From Litorivita pollutaquae (lineage in GTDB: Bacteria > Pseudomonadota > Alphaproteobacteria > Rhodobacterales > Rhodobacteraceae): a DNA stretch of 64,000 nucleotides. The translations under genes and the position numbers were made by a program. The notes under the pieces were generated by a model. The model saw only the letters and a program-made list of their open reading frames with translations, did not search any database and was not told the DNA's origin. Below, piece after piece: positions 35,086 to 45,040 of the stretch. The DNA is taken from positions 1 to 64,000 of the forward strand of contig NZ_KZ826483.1 of NCBI RefSeq assembly GCF_003205515.1, in the 5' to 3' direction. How positions within the stretch are numbered: the first letter of the stretch is position 1; each line of letters starts with the position of its first letter.

Positions 35086-35901
35086 ATGGAATCGGCTCTC
35101 GAATATGATATCGCCCTCGCGGCGCTGGCTTGGCAGGTGGAACTTGGCTGTGCCGAACTGATTGGCGATGCGCCGGTGGATCGGTTTGCCTTGGAGCACG
35201 CCGCGCGCGAGGCGGCGAAGATGCAGGCGGCGGCACCTGCCCAAGCATCTGTTTCCAAATCGAAAAACATACCGGTTCCGAGTGCGGAACCCCGCATTGA
35301 TGCCGCTGCAGAGGCGCGGCGCGCGGCGCAGGGCTGTGCCGATCTGGGGGCGCTCAAATCCGCGATGGCGGCATTTGAGCATTGTGATTTGCATCGCGGA
35401 GCGCGGAATCTTTGCTTTGCTGCGGGCAATCCTGCGGCGCGGGTGATGGTTATCGGCGAGGCGCCGGGCCGCGAAGAAGACCGGAGCGGCGCGGTCTATG
35501 TTGGACCTGCGGGGCGGTTGCTGGATAAAATGCTGGGCGCGATTGATCTGTCGCGCGATGCGCAGGAGCCGGCGCAGGCGGCCTATCTGACCTATGCCTT
35601 GCCGTGGCGGTTGCCACAGGCTCGCGATGCCTATGCGACCGAAATCGCTGCGATGGCGCCCTTTGTGCAGCGCCATATCGAGATCGTTGCGCCGCAGTTG
35701 GTGTTGCTCTTGGGCGAAGTGGCGGTGCATTCGGTGTTGGGCCCAAAGACAGCGGGCGGTATCGGCCAGGGATGGGCGCAGGCGTTTGGCCGGCCGGCCT
35801 TGGCGATCACCGCGCCGGACTACTTGCTGTCCCATCCGGCGGGCAAACGCGACGCGTGGCGGGATCTTTTGATGTTCAAATCCAGGTTGGCGGCGCTGTG
35901 A
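35086..35901 (+). CDS. Uracil-DNA glycosylase, family 4-like, with an incomplete iron-sulfur site
   Basis: A 271-residue protein with an N-terminal extension of about 100 residues rich in Ala. The UDG core follows: [28 protein letters not shown], and [16 protein letters not shown] with the C-terminal His. Family 4 enzymes hold a 4Fe-4S cluster on four Cys. Here the first pair is F-x-x-C ([13 protein letters not shown]), the KCxPP motif is replaced by ALPWRLP, and the fourth Cys by Ala (AAMAPFV). So the cluster is probably absent. The start follows family similarity; an upstream ATG at 35014 is less likely. Confidence 0.85.
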   Translation: MESALEYDIALAALAWQVELGCAELIGDAPVDRFALEHAAREAAKMQAAAPAQASVSKSKNIPVPSAEPRIDAAAEARRAAQGCADLGALKSAMAAFEHCDLHRGARNLCFAAGNPAARVMVIGEAPGREEDRSGAVYVGPAGRLLDKMLGAIDLSRDAQEPAQAAYLTYALPWRLPQARDAYATEIAAMAPFVQRHIEIVAPQLVLLLGEVAVHSVLGPKTAGGIGQGWAQAFGRPALAITAPDYLLSHPAGKRDAWRDLLMFKSRLAAL

Positions 35902-36488
35902 GGCGGGCGATCTGTTTTTTGGCCGCATGTATATTTGCCACGGTGGTCAGCGCCCAAGGGCGCAGCGATCTTGCCGGTCGGGGCGTTTTTCATATTGATT
36001 TTGCAGGGCTTTTTGAAGCGCACGCCGCCGAGGTTGTGCAGCCCGCGCCGGATCTGCGGATATTGGAGATGGACGGACCGGTGATTGTCGAAGAACGGAG
36101 GCGGCCCGACGGGGGGCTGCGCTATGGCGCGGTTGATCAAAGCAGCGGCGGCGCTGTGGGCTGTTTGCTCAGGGTTTTGGCGGAGGCCAACGCTGTGGTG
36201 AAATCCTGTCCCGATAGGGTGACAAAGGACGCCGCAATGCGGCTCAACACTTCACTGCGGCGCGCGGCGCAGTTTTACGCCGATAACACCTATCCCAAAC
36301 GCGAGATTTCGGAGATTGAGGGTGCGCTGTCTACTTTCATCACGGCGCGCGCGTCTTCCGCAGCCTGCGCGGCGTTGGAAGACGGGCAGCTGCAGTTTCT
36401 TGAATCGTTGTCGAGCCTGTCGTCGCAGCGCAGTATCGGCAAATCGCTTGCGCAGCCGCGGCTTCCGGTGATGTCTCCGTGCTCGTAA
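35898..36488 (+). CDS. Uncharacterised exported protein
   Basis: A 196-residue protein starting at a GTG that overlaps the UDG stop (GTGA). The first 20 residues form a signal peptide (ICFLAACIFATVVSAQG) with a likely cut after VSA. Four Cys in the mature part (GCLLRVL, KSCPD, AACAAL, SPCS) could form two disulfides in the periplasm. No family recognised. Confidence 0.6.
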   Translation: MRRAICFLAACIFATVVSAQGRSDLAGRGVFHIDFAGLFEAHAAEVVQPAPDLRILEMDGPVIVEERRRPDGGLRYGAVDQSSGGAVGCLLRVLAEANAVVKSCPDRVTKDAAMRLNTSLRRAAQFYADNTYPKREISEIEGALSTFITARASSAACAALEDGQLQFLESLSSLSSQRSIGKSLAQPRLPVMSPCS

Positions 36489-36562
36489 CGTGACCATCTG
36501 CCCTCTGGACGTTTGCTCTTTGCGCTGGCAGCGTGGCCCTGAATACAAAGGAGACGGGTCAG

Positions 36563-37105
36563 ATGGCCAATATCGACGACAGCAAAGAGTTTATCGCGCT
36601 GCGTATCGCGGTTTTGACCGTTTCGGACAGCCGTAGCTTAGCCGAGGATCGCTCTGGCGATACTTTGGCGGGACGTATTGAGGGGGCGGGGCATATTTTG
36701 GCGGCGCGGGTGATCCTGCCGGACGAGCGCGGCGAGATCGCAAATCAATTGCGGGCATGGATTGATGATCCGGCGATTGATGTGGTGATTTCCACTGGCG
36801 GCACCGGATTGACCGGCCGCGATGTCACCGTCGAGGCGCACCGCGATGTTTATGAGAAAGAGATTGATGCCTTTGGCACGATCTTCACCATGGTTTCGAT
36901 GCAGAAAATCGGCACCTCTGCGGTGCAAAGCCGCGCCACCGGTGGCGTGGCGGGGGGGACCTATCTGTTTGCGCTGCCCGGAAGCCCCGGCGCATGCAAA
37001 GACGCGTGGGACGACATTCTTGCCTATCAATTGGATTACCGTCACCGTCCTTGTAATTTTGCCGAGATCATGCCGCGGCTCGAAGAGCACAAGCGGCGCA
37101 AATAA
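36563..37105 (+). CDS. moaB: Molybdenum cofactor biosynthesis protein B
   Basis: A 180-residue MoaB/MogA-fold protein with RIAVLTVSDSRSLAEDRSGD, ISTGGTGLTGRDVTVEA and ALPGSPGACKDAWDD. It adenylylates molybdopterin before metal insertion. AAAGGAG at 36547-36553 supports ATG 36563 over the earlier ATG at 36533. Confidence 0.93.
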   Translation: MANIDDSKEFIALRIAVLTVSDSRSLAEDRSGDTLAGRIEGAGHILAARVILPDERGEIANQLRAWIDDPAIDVVISTGGTGLTGRDVTVEAHRDVYEKEIDAFGTIFTMVSMQKIGTSAVQSRATGGVAGGTYLFALPGSPGACKDAWDDILAYQLDYRHRPCNFAEIMPRLEEHKRRK

Positions 37106-37182
37106 ATCCGGCGCGGAGGTTTTTGGCGACGGAAAATCATCGCCCCTGCGTAACATCCCATAACGTCATTGTGGTTTGCTCC

Positions 37183-37188
37183 TATAAT
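37183..37188 (+). promoter_or_regulatory. Candidate -10 box for the RND efflux operon
   Basis: A perfect TATAAT sits 101 bp before the adaptor gene. No good -35 is seen at 16-18 bp, so an activator may be needed. Weak evidence. Confidence 0.35.
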
Positions 37189-37288
37189 GCGCGCGGATAG
37201 AGTATCATCTTGAATATGGCTTTGGGGCACTATGGTCCTGCCTGTGCCGGTTGATGCGGTGTTGGCTGGCCCGAGGGAATGAAAAGAT

Positions 37289-38761
37289 ATGCGATTTTTG
37301 CGCAGAGGAATGACCGGCCTGTTTTTGATGTCCGTGACGCTGGGGCTGTTGGTCTGGGCGGGGGCGGTTGTGGTATCGGCTGTCCAACAACGCATGGGCC
37401 GCGAGGCACCGCAAATGACCGCGCGCGAACGGGTGTTTACCGTCAATGTGTTGCGCGCCGAGAGCGTCGATGTCGCCCCCGTAATGGAAGCCTTTGGCGC
37501 GGTCACCAGTCGCATCTCTCTTGAGATTCGCGCCGCAGTGGGCGGGCGGGTGATCGCATTGGATGATGCTTTTGTCGAAGGCGGGCGTGTGCGTGCAGGT
37601 CAGGTTTTGGCGCAGATTGATCCGGCGGAGGCGGCGTCGGCACTGGAGCGTGCGAAAAACGATTTACTCGATGCCGAAGCCGAGGCGCGCGATGCGGCGC
37701 GTGGATTGGAGTTGGCCATCGATGAAGTGGCTGCGGCGCAGCAACAGGCCGATTTGCGCCGCCGCGCCTTTGAGCGCCAAAAGGATTTGCAAGGGCGCGG
37801 CGTTGGCACCGCTGCGGCGGTGGAAGAGGCCGAATTGACGGCGTCGGCGGCGCGGCAATCGGTGCTGTCGCGGCGGCAGGCGCTGGCCGTGGCCGAAGCG
37901 CGGGTGGACCAGGCACAGACAGCATTGTCGCGGGTCAACTTGGCTTTGGCACAGGCCGAACGGGATTTGCGTGATACCGAGATTACAGCCGCCTTTGACG
38001 GCACGCTCAGCAACGTCACCGTGGCGCGCGGGGGGCTTGTGTCGGTCAATGAACGGCTGGCTGATTTGATTGACCCCGACGCGTTGGAAGTTTCGTTTCG
38101 CGTCTCTACGGCGCAATATGCGCGGTTGTTGAACAATGCAGGGCGGTTGCCGGATGTGCCGGTCAAAGTGCAATTGGATCTGGGCACGGCGGTGCTTGAG
38201 GCTCGGGGTCATATCGCGCGCGAAAGCGCCGAGGTTGGTGATGGTCAAACCGGCCGCGTGATTTATGCGCAGCTAGAAGGTGCAGTCGGATTGAAGCCGG
38301 GCGATTTCGTTTCGGTCCATATCACAGAGCCGGTTTTGACGGGGGTCGTGCAGTTGCCGGCCTCTGCGATGGACGCGACGCACGAAGTGTTGGTGGTCAA
38401 TGAGGATGAGCGACTTGAGGCGGTGCAGGTTCAGTTGCTGCGCCGTCAGGGCGATGCGATTTTGGTCTCGGCCGAGGGGCTGGAGGGGCGCATCGTGGTG
38501 GCAAGACGATCTCCCTTGCTGGGCACGGGGATCAAGGTGCGGCCTTTGCAAATGTCCGAAGAGAGGGCCGCCGCAGAACCGGGTCGGCGGGCAGAACCGA
38601 TGGTCGAACTGGATGAAATGCGCCGCGCGCGGGTTGTCGCCCTGGTCGAGGGCAGCGAGAGGTTCCCCGACGCTATGAAGGCGCGTTTGTTGAGCAGGTT
38701 AAGCCAGCCAAAAGTGCCGGCGAGCATGGTGGCCCGGATCGAAGCACGGATCGGGGGGTAG
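37289..38761 (+). CDS. RND efflux periplasmic adaptor (HlyD/AcrA family)
   Basis: A 490-residue membrane fusion protein with an N-terminal membrane anchor (MSVTLGLLVWAGAVVVSAVQ). The lipoyl halves are EIRAAVGGRVIALDDAFVEG and the matching DTEITAAFDGTLSNVTVARG. A long coiled-coil hairpin between them (about 110-230) is rich in A, E, R and Q, and beta-barrel and membrane-proximal domains follow. It couples the RND pump encoded 3 bp downstream to an outer-membrane channel, not found in this window. The C-terminal extension of about 50 residues is unusual. Confidence 0.9.
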   Translation: MRFLRRGMTGLFLMSVTLGLLVWAGAVVVSAVQQRMGREAPQMTARERVFTVNVLRAESVDVAPVMEAFGAVTSRISLEIRAAVGGRVIALDDAFVEGGRVRAGQVLAQIDPAEAASALERAKNDLLDAEAEARDAARGLELAIDEVAAAQQQADLRRRAFERQKDLQGRGVGTAAAVEEAELTASAARQSVLSRRQALAVAEARVDQAQTALSRVNLALAQAERDLRDTEITAAFDGTLSNVTVARGGLVSVNERLADLIDPDALEVSFRVSTAQYARLLNNAGRLPDVPVKVQLDLGTAVLEARGHIARESAEVGDGQTGRVIYAQLEGAVGLKPGDFVSVHITEPVLTGVVQLPASAMDATHEVLVVNEDERLEAVQVQLLRRQGDAILVSAEGLEGRIVVARRSPLLGTGIKVRPLQMSEERAAAEPGRRAEPMVELDEMRRARVVALVEGSERFPDAMKARLLSRLSQPKVPASMVARIEARIGG

Positions 38762-38764
38762 GGC

Positions 38765-41700
38765 ATGGTGCGCGGCATTCCCCCGACTGCGGGCGGCCTT
38801 TTGTCCTATTTTACCCGGCATAGGACGGCGGCGAACCTGCTTCTGGTGGTGCTTTTGGTGCTTGGTTTGGCGGCCGCGCCACAGATGCGGGCCCAGTTTT
38901 TCCCCGATGTGATCATCGATACGGTTTCGGTCAGCGTGGTATGGGATGGGGCCGGAGCCGAAGACGTCGATGCGGCGATTGTGCAGCCGCTCGAACCTGC
39001 GCTTTTGGCGGTTGAGGGGGTCGAAAATGCCACGGCGACATCGCGCGAAGGGCGCGCCACCATCAATTTGGAATTCGAGCCGAGCTATGACATGAGCCGC
39101 GCCGCCGATGATGTGCAATCGGCGGTCGATGCGGTCACCACATTGCCCGAAGAGGCGGAGGAACCTTCCGTCGTGCGCGGGGCTTGGCGTGACCGCGTGA
39201 CCGATATTGTCATCACCGGTCCCGTGGATGCGGCGCAGTTGGGGCTTTTTGCCGATGAATTGGTCACGCGGCTTTTTGCCGAAGGCGTGACCCGCACCAC
39301 CATACGCGGCGTGGCCGCCCCGCAAACCATTGTCGAGGTCACCGGTGCCAGTCTGATCAAGCACCGGATTACGATGGCCGAGATCGCCGTTGCCATCGCC
39401 GAAGAGGTCGATGCCGATCCGGCCGGGGATATGGAGGGGGCCAATGCGCGGTTGCGTACCGGCGTTGAAAAACGCACGCCCGAAGCCATTGCCAATATCA
39501 CCCTGCGGGCAGGCACCGATGGGACGCCTTTAACGGTCGGTGATGTGGCGGTGATCCGGTTGGAAGGGATTGATCGCGACCGCAGCTATTTTGTCGGGGA
39601 TGATCCGGCCATGTCGGTGCGGGTGGACCGTTCGGCGCGCGGGGATGCCATCGGCATCCAGCATACTGTTGAAGAGGTCGCCGCGAAAATGGAGGAAACC
39701 CTGCCTGCCGGGGTCAGCATTGATTTGATCCGCACGCGGGCCGAAGCGATTTCGGCGCGGCTCAATATCTTGCTGGATAACGGGTTAATGGGGCTGGGCC
39801 TTGTGGTGATGTTGCTGTTTTTGTTCCTCAATGCGCGTACGGCATTTTGGGTGGCAGCAGGCATACCGGTGTCGATGCTGGCGGCGATTGCGGCCATGTA
39901 TATGATGGGTATGACGATCAACATGATCTCGCTTTTTGCCTTGATCATCACGCTTGGGATCGTGGTGGATGATGCGATCGTCGTGGGCGAACATGCCGAT
40001 GCGCGGGTGCGCGATTATGGCGAACCGCCGGTTGTGGCCGCCGAAACGGCGGCGAAACGCATGGCCTTGCCGGTGTTTTCTGCCTCGCTGACCACGATTA
40101 TCGCGTTTTTTGGCCTGACTGCGGTTGGGGGGCGGTTCGGGAATTTGATCGCCGATATTCCGATCACGGTGATTGCGGTGCTGGCCGCCAGCCTTGTGGA
40201 ATGTTTCCTGATCCTGCCGAACCATATGAGCCATGCTTTGACAGCATCGGGCAAGGATCATTGGTATGATTGGCCCTCGCGCACGGTGAACAAAGGTTTC
40301 GAATGGGGACGATCGACGTTGTTCCGTCCGGCGATGCGGGGCGTTGTGACGCTGCGATATCCGGTGATCGCAGTGGTTCTTTTGCTTCTGGCATCACATG
40401 TGTCGCTCTTGATTGGCGGTGATGTGAAATGGCGGTTTTTTAATGCGCCTGAACGCGGGTCGGTCACCGGGAATTTCGCCATGCTGTCAGGGGCCACGTC
40501 TGACGACACGCGCGCGATGATGCGCGAGATGCAGCGCGCCACGGAACAGGTCGCGGCCGAATATCAGGAAAAATATGGCGTCGATCCGGTTGATTATGTG
40601 ATCGCAGAGATTGGTGGCAATTCGGGCCGCCCTTTGGCCAGCGCCGACACCAAAGACAATAGCCTGTTGGGCGGCATTGCGATTGAATTGATCGATGCCG
40701 ATTTGCGGCCTTACTCAAGCTTCGCCTTCGTGGCCGATCTGCAAGAGGCGGTGCGGCATCACCCGTTGGCCGAAGAGGTGAGCTTTCGTGGCTGGCGCTC
40801 TGGCCCGGGCGGCGAGGCGTTGGATGTGCAGTTTTACGGTGCCAGCGCCGAGGATTTGAAAAAAGCAGCGGAGGCTTTGAAAGAGGCCTTGTTGCCCTTT
40901 CCCGAGGTGTCGGCGGTCGAGGATAACCTTGCCTATGACAAGGAGGAATTGATTCTCGATCTGACCGCGCAAGGGCAGGCATTGGGATTCACCATCGACG
41001 GGTTGGGCCGGGTGTTGCGCGCCCGCGTCGGCGGGATCGAGGCGGCGACCTATCCCGAGGGTCCGCGCAGCGCCGCGATTCGTGTCGAATTGCCCGAAGG
41101 CGAATTGACGGCGGATTTCCTTGAGCGGATGTATATGCGCACAGGCACCGGCGCATATGTGCCCTTGGCTGATATCGTCAAAGTCACGCGGCGCGACGGG
41201 TTCTCGACGGTGCGGCGCGAAAACGGATTGCGGTTGATTTCGGTGACGGGGGACATTTCCGAGGACGATCCGGCCCGCGCCGAAGAAATTCTCTTGACGT
41301 TGGAGACCGAAATCCTGCCCAAGATCGCATCGGAATTGCAAGTTGAATGGCGTCTGTCGGGCCTCAGCGAACAAGAGGACGAATTTCTCAATGACGCCAT
41401 GCTGGGGCTGATCCTCACATTGACGGGGATTTATCTGGTGCTGGCTTGGGTGTTTTCCAGTTGGACACGTCCGGTCGTCGTCATGGCGATCATTCCTTTT
41501 GGCCTTGTCGGGATGATTTACGGCCATTGGATTTGGGAGGTGCCTTTGTCGATGTTCTCGGTGGTCGGTGGTCTTGGCATGACGGGGATCATTATCAATG
41601 ATTCCATCGTTTTGGTGACGACGATTGACGAGTACGCGGAAAAACGCGGGCTCGTGCCTGCGATCATTGACGGGGCGGCGGACCGGCTTCGTCCGGTGAT

Positions 41701-42154
41701 GTTGACGACGATGACCACGGTCTTGGGGCTTGCGCCGCTGCTCTACGAGCAATCGCAACAGGCGCAGTTTCTCAAACCTACGGTGATTACATTGGTCTAT
41801 GGCCTCGGCTTCGGGATGCTTTTGGTGCTCTTGGTGGTGCCGGCCTTGATGGCGATGCAATTGGATGTGGCGCGGCAAACCGGGACGTTCAAACGTGCCT
41901 TGCGGATGCGTGGGCCGCATATCGCCGGGTTGCGTGCGGCGGCGATGGGCGGTTTTGCCGTGATGCTGGCATGGCTAGGCGCGACTATGGGCGCCATGGC
42001 GATCGGTGGGGCGTTGGCGGGGCCGCTTGCGCGGCTTGCGCCGGTGTCCTCGCTTGGTGGCGCGTTTTTGGTGTTTGCCGCCGGTCTGGCCGCCTTCTTG
42101 ACACTCGCCTATGCGGTGATGACGGCGATCATCCACCGCCGTCGACGGGCCTGA
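38765..42154 (+). CDS. RND efflux transporter permease (AcrB/MexF-like)
   Basis: A 1129-residue pump with 12 expected membrane helices and two large periplasmic loops. The proton-relay Asp pair is in LIITLGIVVDDAIVVGEHAD, with the pseudo-repeat in the second half at GLGMTGIIINDSIVLVTTID. It lacks Asp-Asp in the second half as expected. The C-terminus carries two additional hydrophobic segments (GGFAVMLAWLGATMGAMAIG, FLVFAAGLAAFLTLAYAVMT) beyond the usual 1020-1050 residues. Substrate unknown. Confidence 0.92.
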   Translation: MVRGIPPTAGGLLSYFTRHRTAANLLLVVLLVLGLAAAPQMRAQFFPDVIIDTVSVSVVWDGAGAEDVDAAIVQPLEPALLAVEGVENATATSREGRATINLEFEPSYDMSRAADDVQSAVDAVTTLPEEAEEPSVVRGAWRDRVTDIVITGPVDAAQLGLFADELVTRLFAEGVTRTTIRGVAAPQTIVEVTGASLIKHRITMAEIAVAIAEEVDADPAGDMEGANARLRTGVEKRTPEAIANITLRAGTDGTPLTVGDVAVIRLEGIDRDRSYFVGDDPAMSVRVDRSARGDAIGIQHTVEEVAAKMEETLPAGVSIDLIRTRAEAISARLNILLDNGLMGLGLVVMLLFLFLNARTAFWVAAGIPVSMLAAIAAMYMMGMTINMISLFALIITLGIVVDDAIVVGEHADARVRDYGEPPVVAAETAAKRMALPVFSASLTTIIAFFGLTAVGGRFGNLIADIPITVIAVLAASLVECFLILPNHMSHALTASGKDHWYDWPSRTVNKGFEWGRSTLFRPAMRGVVTLRYPVIAVVLLLLASHVSLLIGGDVKWRFFNAPERGSVTGNFAMLSGATSDDTRAMMREMQRATEQVAAEYQEKYGVDPVDYVIAEIGGNSGRPLASADTKDNSLLGGIAIELIDADLRPYSSFAFVADLQEAVRHHPLAEEVSFRGWRSGPGGEALDVQFYGASAEDLKKAAEALKEALLPFPEVSAVEDNLAYDKEELILDLTAQGQALGFTIDGLGRVLRARVGGIEAATYPEGPRSAAIRVELPEGELTADFLERMYMRTGTGAYVPLADIVKVTRRDGFSTVRRENGLRLISVTGDISEDDPARAEEILLTLETEILPKIASELQVEWRLSGLSEQEDEFLNDAMLGLILTLTGIYLVLAWVFSSWTRPVVVMAIIPFGLVGMIYGHWIWEVPLSMFSVVGGLGMTGIIINDSIVLVTTIDEYAEKRGLVPAIIDGAADRLRPVMLTTMTTVLGLAPLLYEQSQQAQFLKPTVITLVYGLGFGMLLVLLVVPALMAMQLDVARQTGTFKRALRMRGPHIAGLRAAAMGGFAVMLAWLGATMGAMAIGGALAGPLARLAPVSSLGGAFLVFAAGLAAFLTLAYAVMTAIIHRRRRA

Positions 42155-42215
42155 GGTGTAGTGTATGGACGGTGGGTCTCACAGGGGCGCATCGGGTGCC
42201 CTCCGGGCGAGATGG

Positions 42216-43034
42216 CTACTCGGCAGAGCAACCTTGGATGTCCACCGCGCGTTCGCTGCCCAAGACAGTAAAGCGAAGCCCCGCGCGGTCCAGCGCAAAG
42301 GCCGCGCCGGTCATATGGATCAAATCTGCGGTTGCGGTGAGCGTGCCGCCGCTTCGGCGGCTGACCGCTTCGGAGACCCAGACCTGTGGGTCGCGGCTTT
42401 CGATGATGGCATGTTCTACGGCGCCGGTGGACGGCAGCGCCAGACGGGCGGTGACCCGCAGGCCGCCGTCGATCACCTCGACAGCGCAGGTGGCCTTGCC
42501 CGCGCCGGCGCGTTTGGCGCTGAGCGGTTGCGCGGCCAAGGCGCGGTGAATGCGTGGATCAGAGGTGCCCGTGGCAGGAATCGGGGCGCGTAGATCAAGG
42601 GTGATCGGCACGCAGATATCTTTGCAAATCCCGATGTGTAATGCGCCTTCAAGCTTGCCTGCCTGTGCCGTTTCCATATCGATTCGCAGTGGCAAAATCA
42701 CGTGACCATGGTAGCCGATCGAGGTCATACCATTTTGGTCGATCACCTCCGGCGTGGGCCAGGAAATCGAAACGCCAGCAATATTATCGGATTGATGCCA
42801 GTCCAACACCGGCGGCACGCCCGCGTCTCCGGGCGCGCGCCAATAGGTTTTCCATCCTTCGGCGAGGGTCAATTCCAAGGCCGCCACATGACGCGTTCCG
42901 CTTTCACGCCATCCGGTGAGTACCCGCGCATCGACATACGCCGCATAGGGGTTTGCGGTTGACGCGCTGGGGATTGCAGCGACGAGACTGGCCACGAAGA
43001 GGGCACGCAGAGGGGATCGGGAGCGTATTGTCAT
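42216..43034 (-). CDS. Exported protein with a DsbD N-terminal-like domain
   Basis: A 272-residue periplasmic protein with a signal peptide (ALFVASLVAAIPSASTA). The DsbD-alpha-like (DsbC/PF11412-type) features are ALELTLAEGWKTYWRAPGDA and GICKDICVPI with the two active-site-like Cys. It has no membrane or thioredoxin domain of full DsbD. It probably shuttles reducing equivalents or copper-related redox as a stand-alone partner of a CcdA-type protein. Function inferred. Confidence 0.75.
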   Translation of the reverse strand: MTIRSRSPLRALFVASLVAAIPSASTANPYAAYVDARVLTGWRESGTRHVAALELTLAEGWKTYWRAPGDAGVPPVLDWHQSDNIAGVSISWPTPEVIDQNGMTSIGYHGHVILPLRIDMETAQAGKLEGALHIGICKDICVPITLDLRAPIPATGTSDPRIHRALAAQPLSAKRAGAGKATCAVEVIDGGLRVTARLALPSTGAVEHAIIESRDPQVWVSEAVSRRSGGTLTATADLIHMTGAAFALDRAGLRFTVLGSERAVDIQGCSAE

Positions 43035-43272
43035 GCGTTAGCTGTGCCTTCTGCGGCGCGGATTGCCAACTCACTTTGTGGCGAGGGGGGTGAAATATCG
43101 CTCAAACCTATCGCGCGACACCGGCCGGAGCCGAGAGTTTCCCCCCACGGGTGGGGGCAGGGGTTGCAGTGGGCGGCGCTGCGCTACATTCTGTTAAGTA
43201 GGCGGCGCTATGATGCGCAGCATAGGTTTGGGCCAATCGGGCCAAAGGGCAATACAAGAGGCATAGGCGGCG

Positions 43273-43860
43273 ATGAGCATCCGTATGGAAGAGGATCTGA
43301 CGGGAAAGCTATTGATCGCGATGCCCGGTATGGGGGACACGCGTTTCGATGGCAGCGTCATTTACCTATGTGCGCATTCCAGCGAGGGCGCGATGGGGTT
43401 GATCATCAACAAACCGACGCCGGATCTCAAACTTGAAGATTTGCTTGAACAGCTTGAGATTGACGCGCCTGCGGGATCGGCGCGGCCGAAATCTATTCTC
43501 ATGCCGGTGCATTTTGGCGGGCCAGTGGAACATGCCCGTGGCTTTGTTTTGCATTCTGCTGACTATGGCCGCAGCGACAGCACGCTCGCGGTTAATGATG
43601 AATTCGGCATGACCGCGTCCTTGGATATCTTGCACGATATTGCCGCCGGAGACGGGCCGGAACGCGCGGTGATGGCGCTGGGTTATGCCGGGTGGGGACC
43701 GGGTCAGTTGGAGGCCGAGATCGCCGCGAATGGCTGGCTGACCTGCGATGCCAGCATTGATTTGGTCTTTGCGCCCGAGAATGGCGGCAAATGGGGCGCG
43801 GCGCTCAAAACGCTCGGCGTAAGCGCTTTGGCTTTGTCGAGTACTGCGGGGCACGCGTGA
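43273..43860 (+). CDS. yqgE: YqgE/AlgH family protein (UPF0301)
   Basis: A 195-residue protein with the family's [36 protein letters not shown] and [15 protein letters not shown]. The biochemical function of the family is unknown; AlgH was described as a regulator in Pseudomonas. A stretch of about 240 bp without genes precedes it. Confidence 0.92.
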   Translation: MSIRMEEDLTGKLLIAMPGMGDTRFDGSVIYLCAHSSEGAMGLIINKPTPDLKLEDLLEQLEIDAPAGSARPKSILMPVHFGGPVEHARGFVLHSADYGRSDSTLAVNDEFGMTASLDILHDIAAGDGPERAVMALGYAGWGPGQLEAEIAANGWLTCDASIDLVFAPENGGKWGAALKTLGVSALALSSTAGHA

Positions 43861-43951
43861 TACGCAGGGTTTGGACAGGGTCTTTATTGCACGCGGCTGA
43901 TTTTGCCGGTGTCCTTGTCGGCAGGTGTGGATTTCGGATCCAGCGATAAGT

Positions 43952-44920
43952 TTAGGGACGTGGCGCGGCGGCGCGGCGCAGGCGGTCATTGATTGCGGCG
44001 CCAAGCCCTTCCGCCGGGATCGGGGCCACGGCAATGCCCGTCGGGGCGGGCGACGTGGTTTTTGACAATGCGTCTAATGCGTGCAGGTGCCTGAAAAGAT
44101 TGGCGGCGGCTTCACGCAGCTCGCCGGTGTCAGACAGATTTATATCACAGGCCATCGTGCCGAACCCGAGCATTAATTCTCCCGGTTTTGCCGAAGAGGC
44201 ATTCAATCGCACCGGCAGGGTCGGGGCGTAATGCGACGCCATCTGGCCCGGCGCGGTGATGCCCTTGGCTTCGGGGGCAGTGTGATCGGTCAAGGGCGCG
44301 CCCAAAACGGCGTCGATGTCTTCGCGAGGCACCCCACCCGCGCGCAACAGGACCGGCGTGGGGGCGAACCCGATGATGGTTGATTCGAGGCCGACCTCAC
44401 AGGCACCGCCGTCCAGCACGGCTTCGATTCGATCCCCCAGACCCGCAATGACATGAGCGGTGGTCGTGGGGCTGATTTTTCCGGAGGGGTTGGCCGACGG
44501 GGCGGCAATCGGTCCGCCAAAGGCGCGCAAGAGCGCCTGTGCTGCAGGGTGTGCGGGAACGCGGATGCCGACGCTGGGCAATCCAGCGGTGACCAGATCC
44601 GATAATCCGTGCCCCGCCCGTAAGGGCAAAACCAAAGTCAAAGGGCCGGGCCAGAAGGCGCGGGCAAGCCGATCTGCTTCGGGCGTCCATTCGGCATATC
44701 CTTGGGCCGCCTCGATATCGGCAACATGGACAATCAAGGGATTGAAGGCGGGGCGCGATTTGGCTTCGAAAATACTGGCAACCGCCGGGCCCTGACGGGC
44801 ATCTGCGCCCAGCCCGAACACTGTTTCGGTCGGAAAGGCCACGCGTCCGCCCGCCGTCAATATGGCGGCCGCTTTGGCAACGCCAGCTGTGTCGAAATTT
44901 AGGACCTTAATCGCATTCAT
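43952..44920 (-). CDS. tsaC: L-threonylcarbamoyladenylate synthase (two-domain Sua5 type)
   Basis: A 322-residue protein. The YrdC/TsaC domain (about 1-200) has GGRVAFPTETVFGLGADA, SRPAFNPLIVHV, PGPLTLVLP and PSANPSGKISPTTTAHV. A C-terminal Sua5 domain follows (SHYAPTLPVRL). It makes threonylcarbamoyl-AMP for the t6A37 tRNA modification. The ATG overlaps no neighbour; the acyl-CoA dehydrogenase gene diverges 120 bp away. Confidence 0.93.
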   Translation of the reverse strand: MNAIKVLNFDTAGVAKAAAILTAGGRVAFPTETVFGLGADARQGPAVASIFEAKSRPAFNPLIVHVADIEAAQGYAEWTPEADRLARAFWPGPLTLVLPLRAGHGLSDLVTAGLPSVGIRVPAHPAAQALLRAFGGPIAAPSANPSGKISPTTTAHVIAGLGDRIEAVLDGGACEVGLESTIIGFAPTPVLLRAGGVPREDIDAVLGAPLTDHTAPEAKGITAPGQMASHYAPTLPVRLNASSAKPGELMLGFGTMACDINLSDTGELREAAANLFRHLHALDALSKTTSPAPTGIAVAPIPAEGLGAAINDRLRRAAAPRP

Positions 44921-45040
44921 TCGTTGTTTTCCGTGACGCGGCGTTCTGGTTGTCCGGCGTAGGGTGCTCTATAGGGTATCGTGCAAAGTCGAATTTAGAG
45001 AACCATGCGGCCGCATCGACCGCATCCGTAGGAGATACAT

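Noticed and set aside
40715-41920. A 401-codon minus-strand frame
   Set aside because: It is antisense to the RND pump gene, is His/Arg/Gln-rich and lacks any motif; an effect of high GC codon bias.
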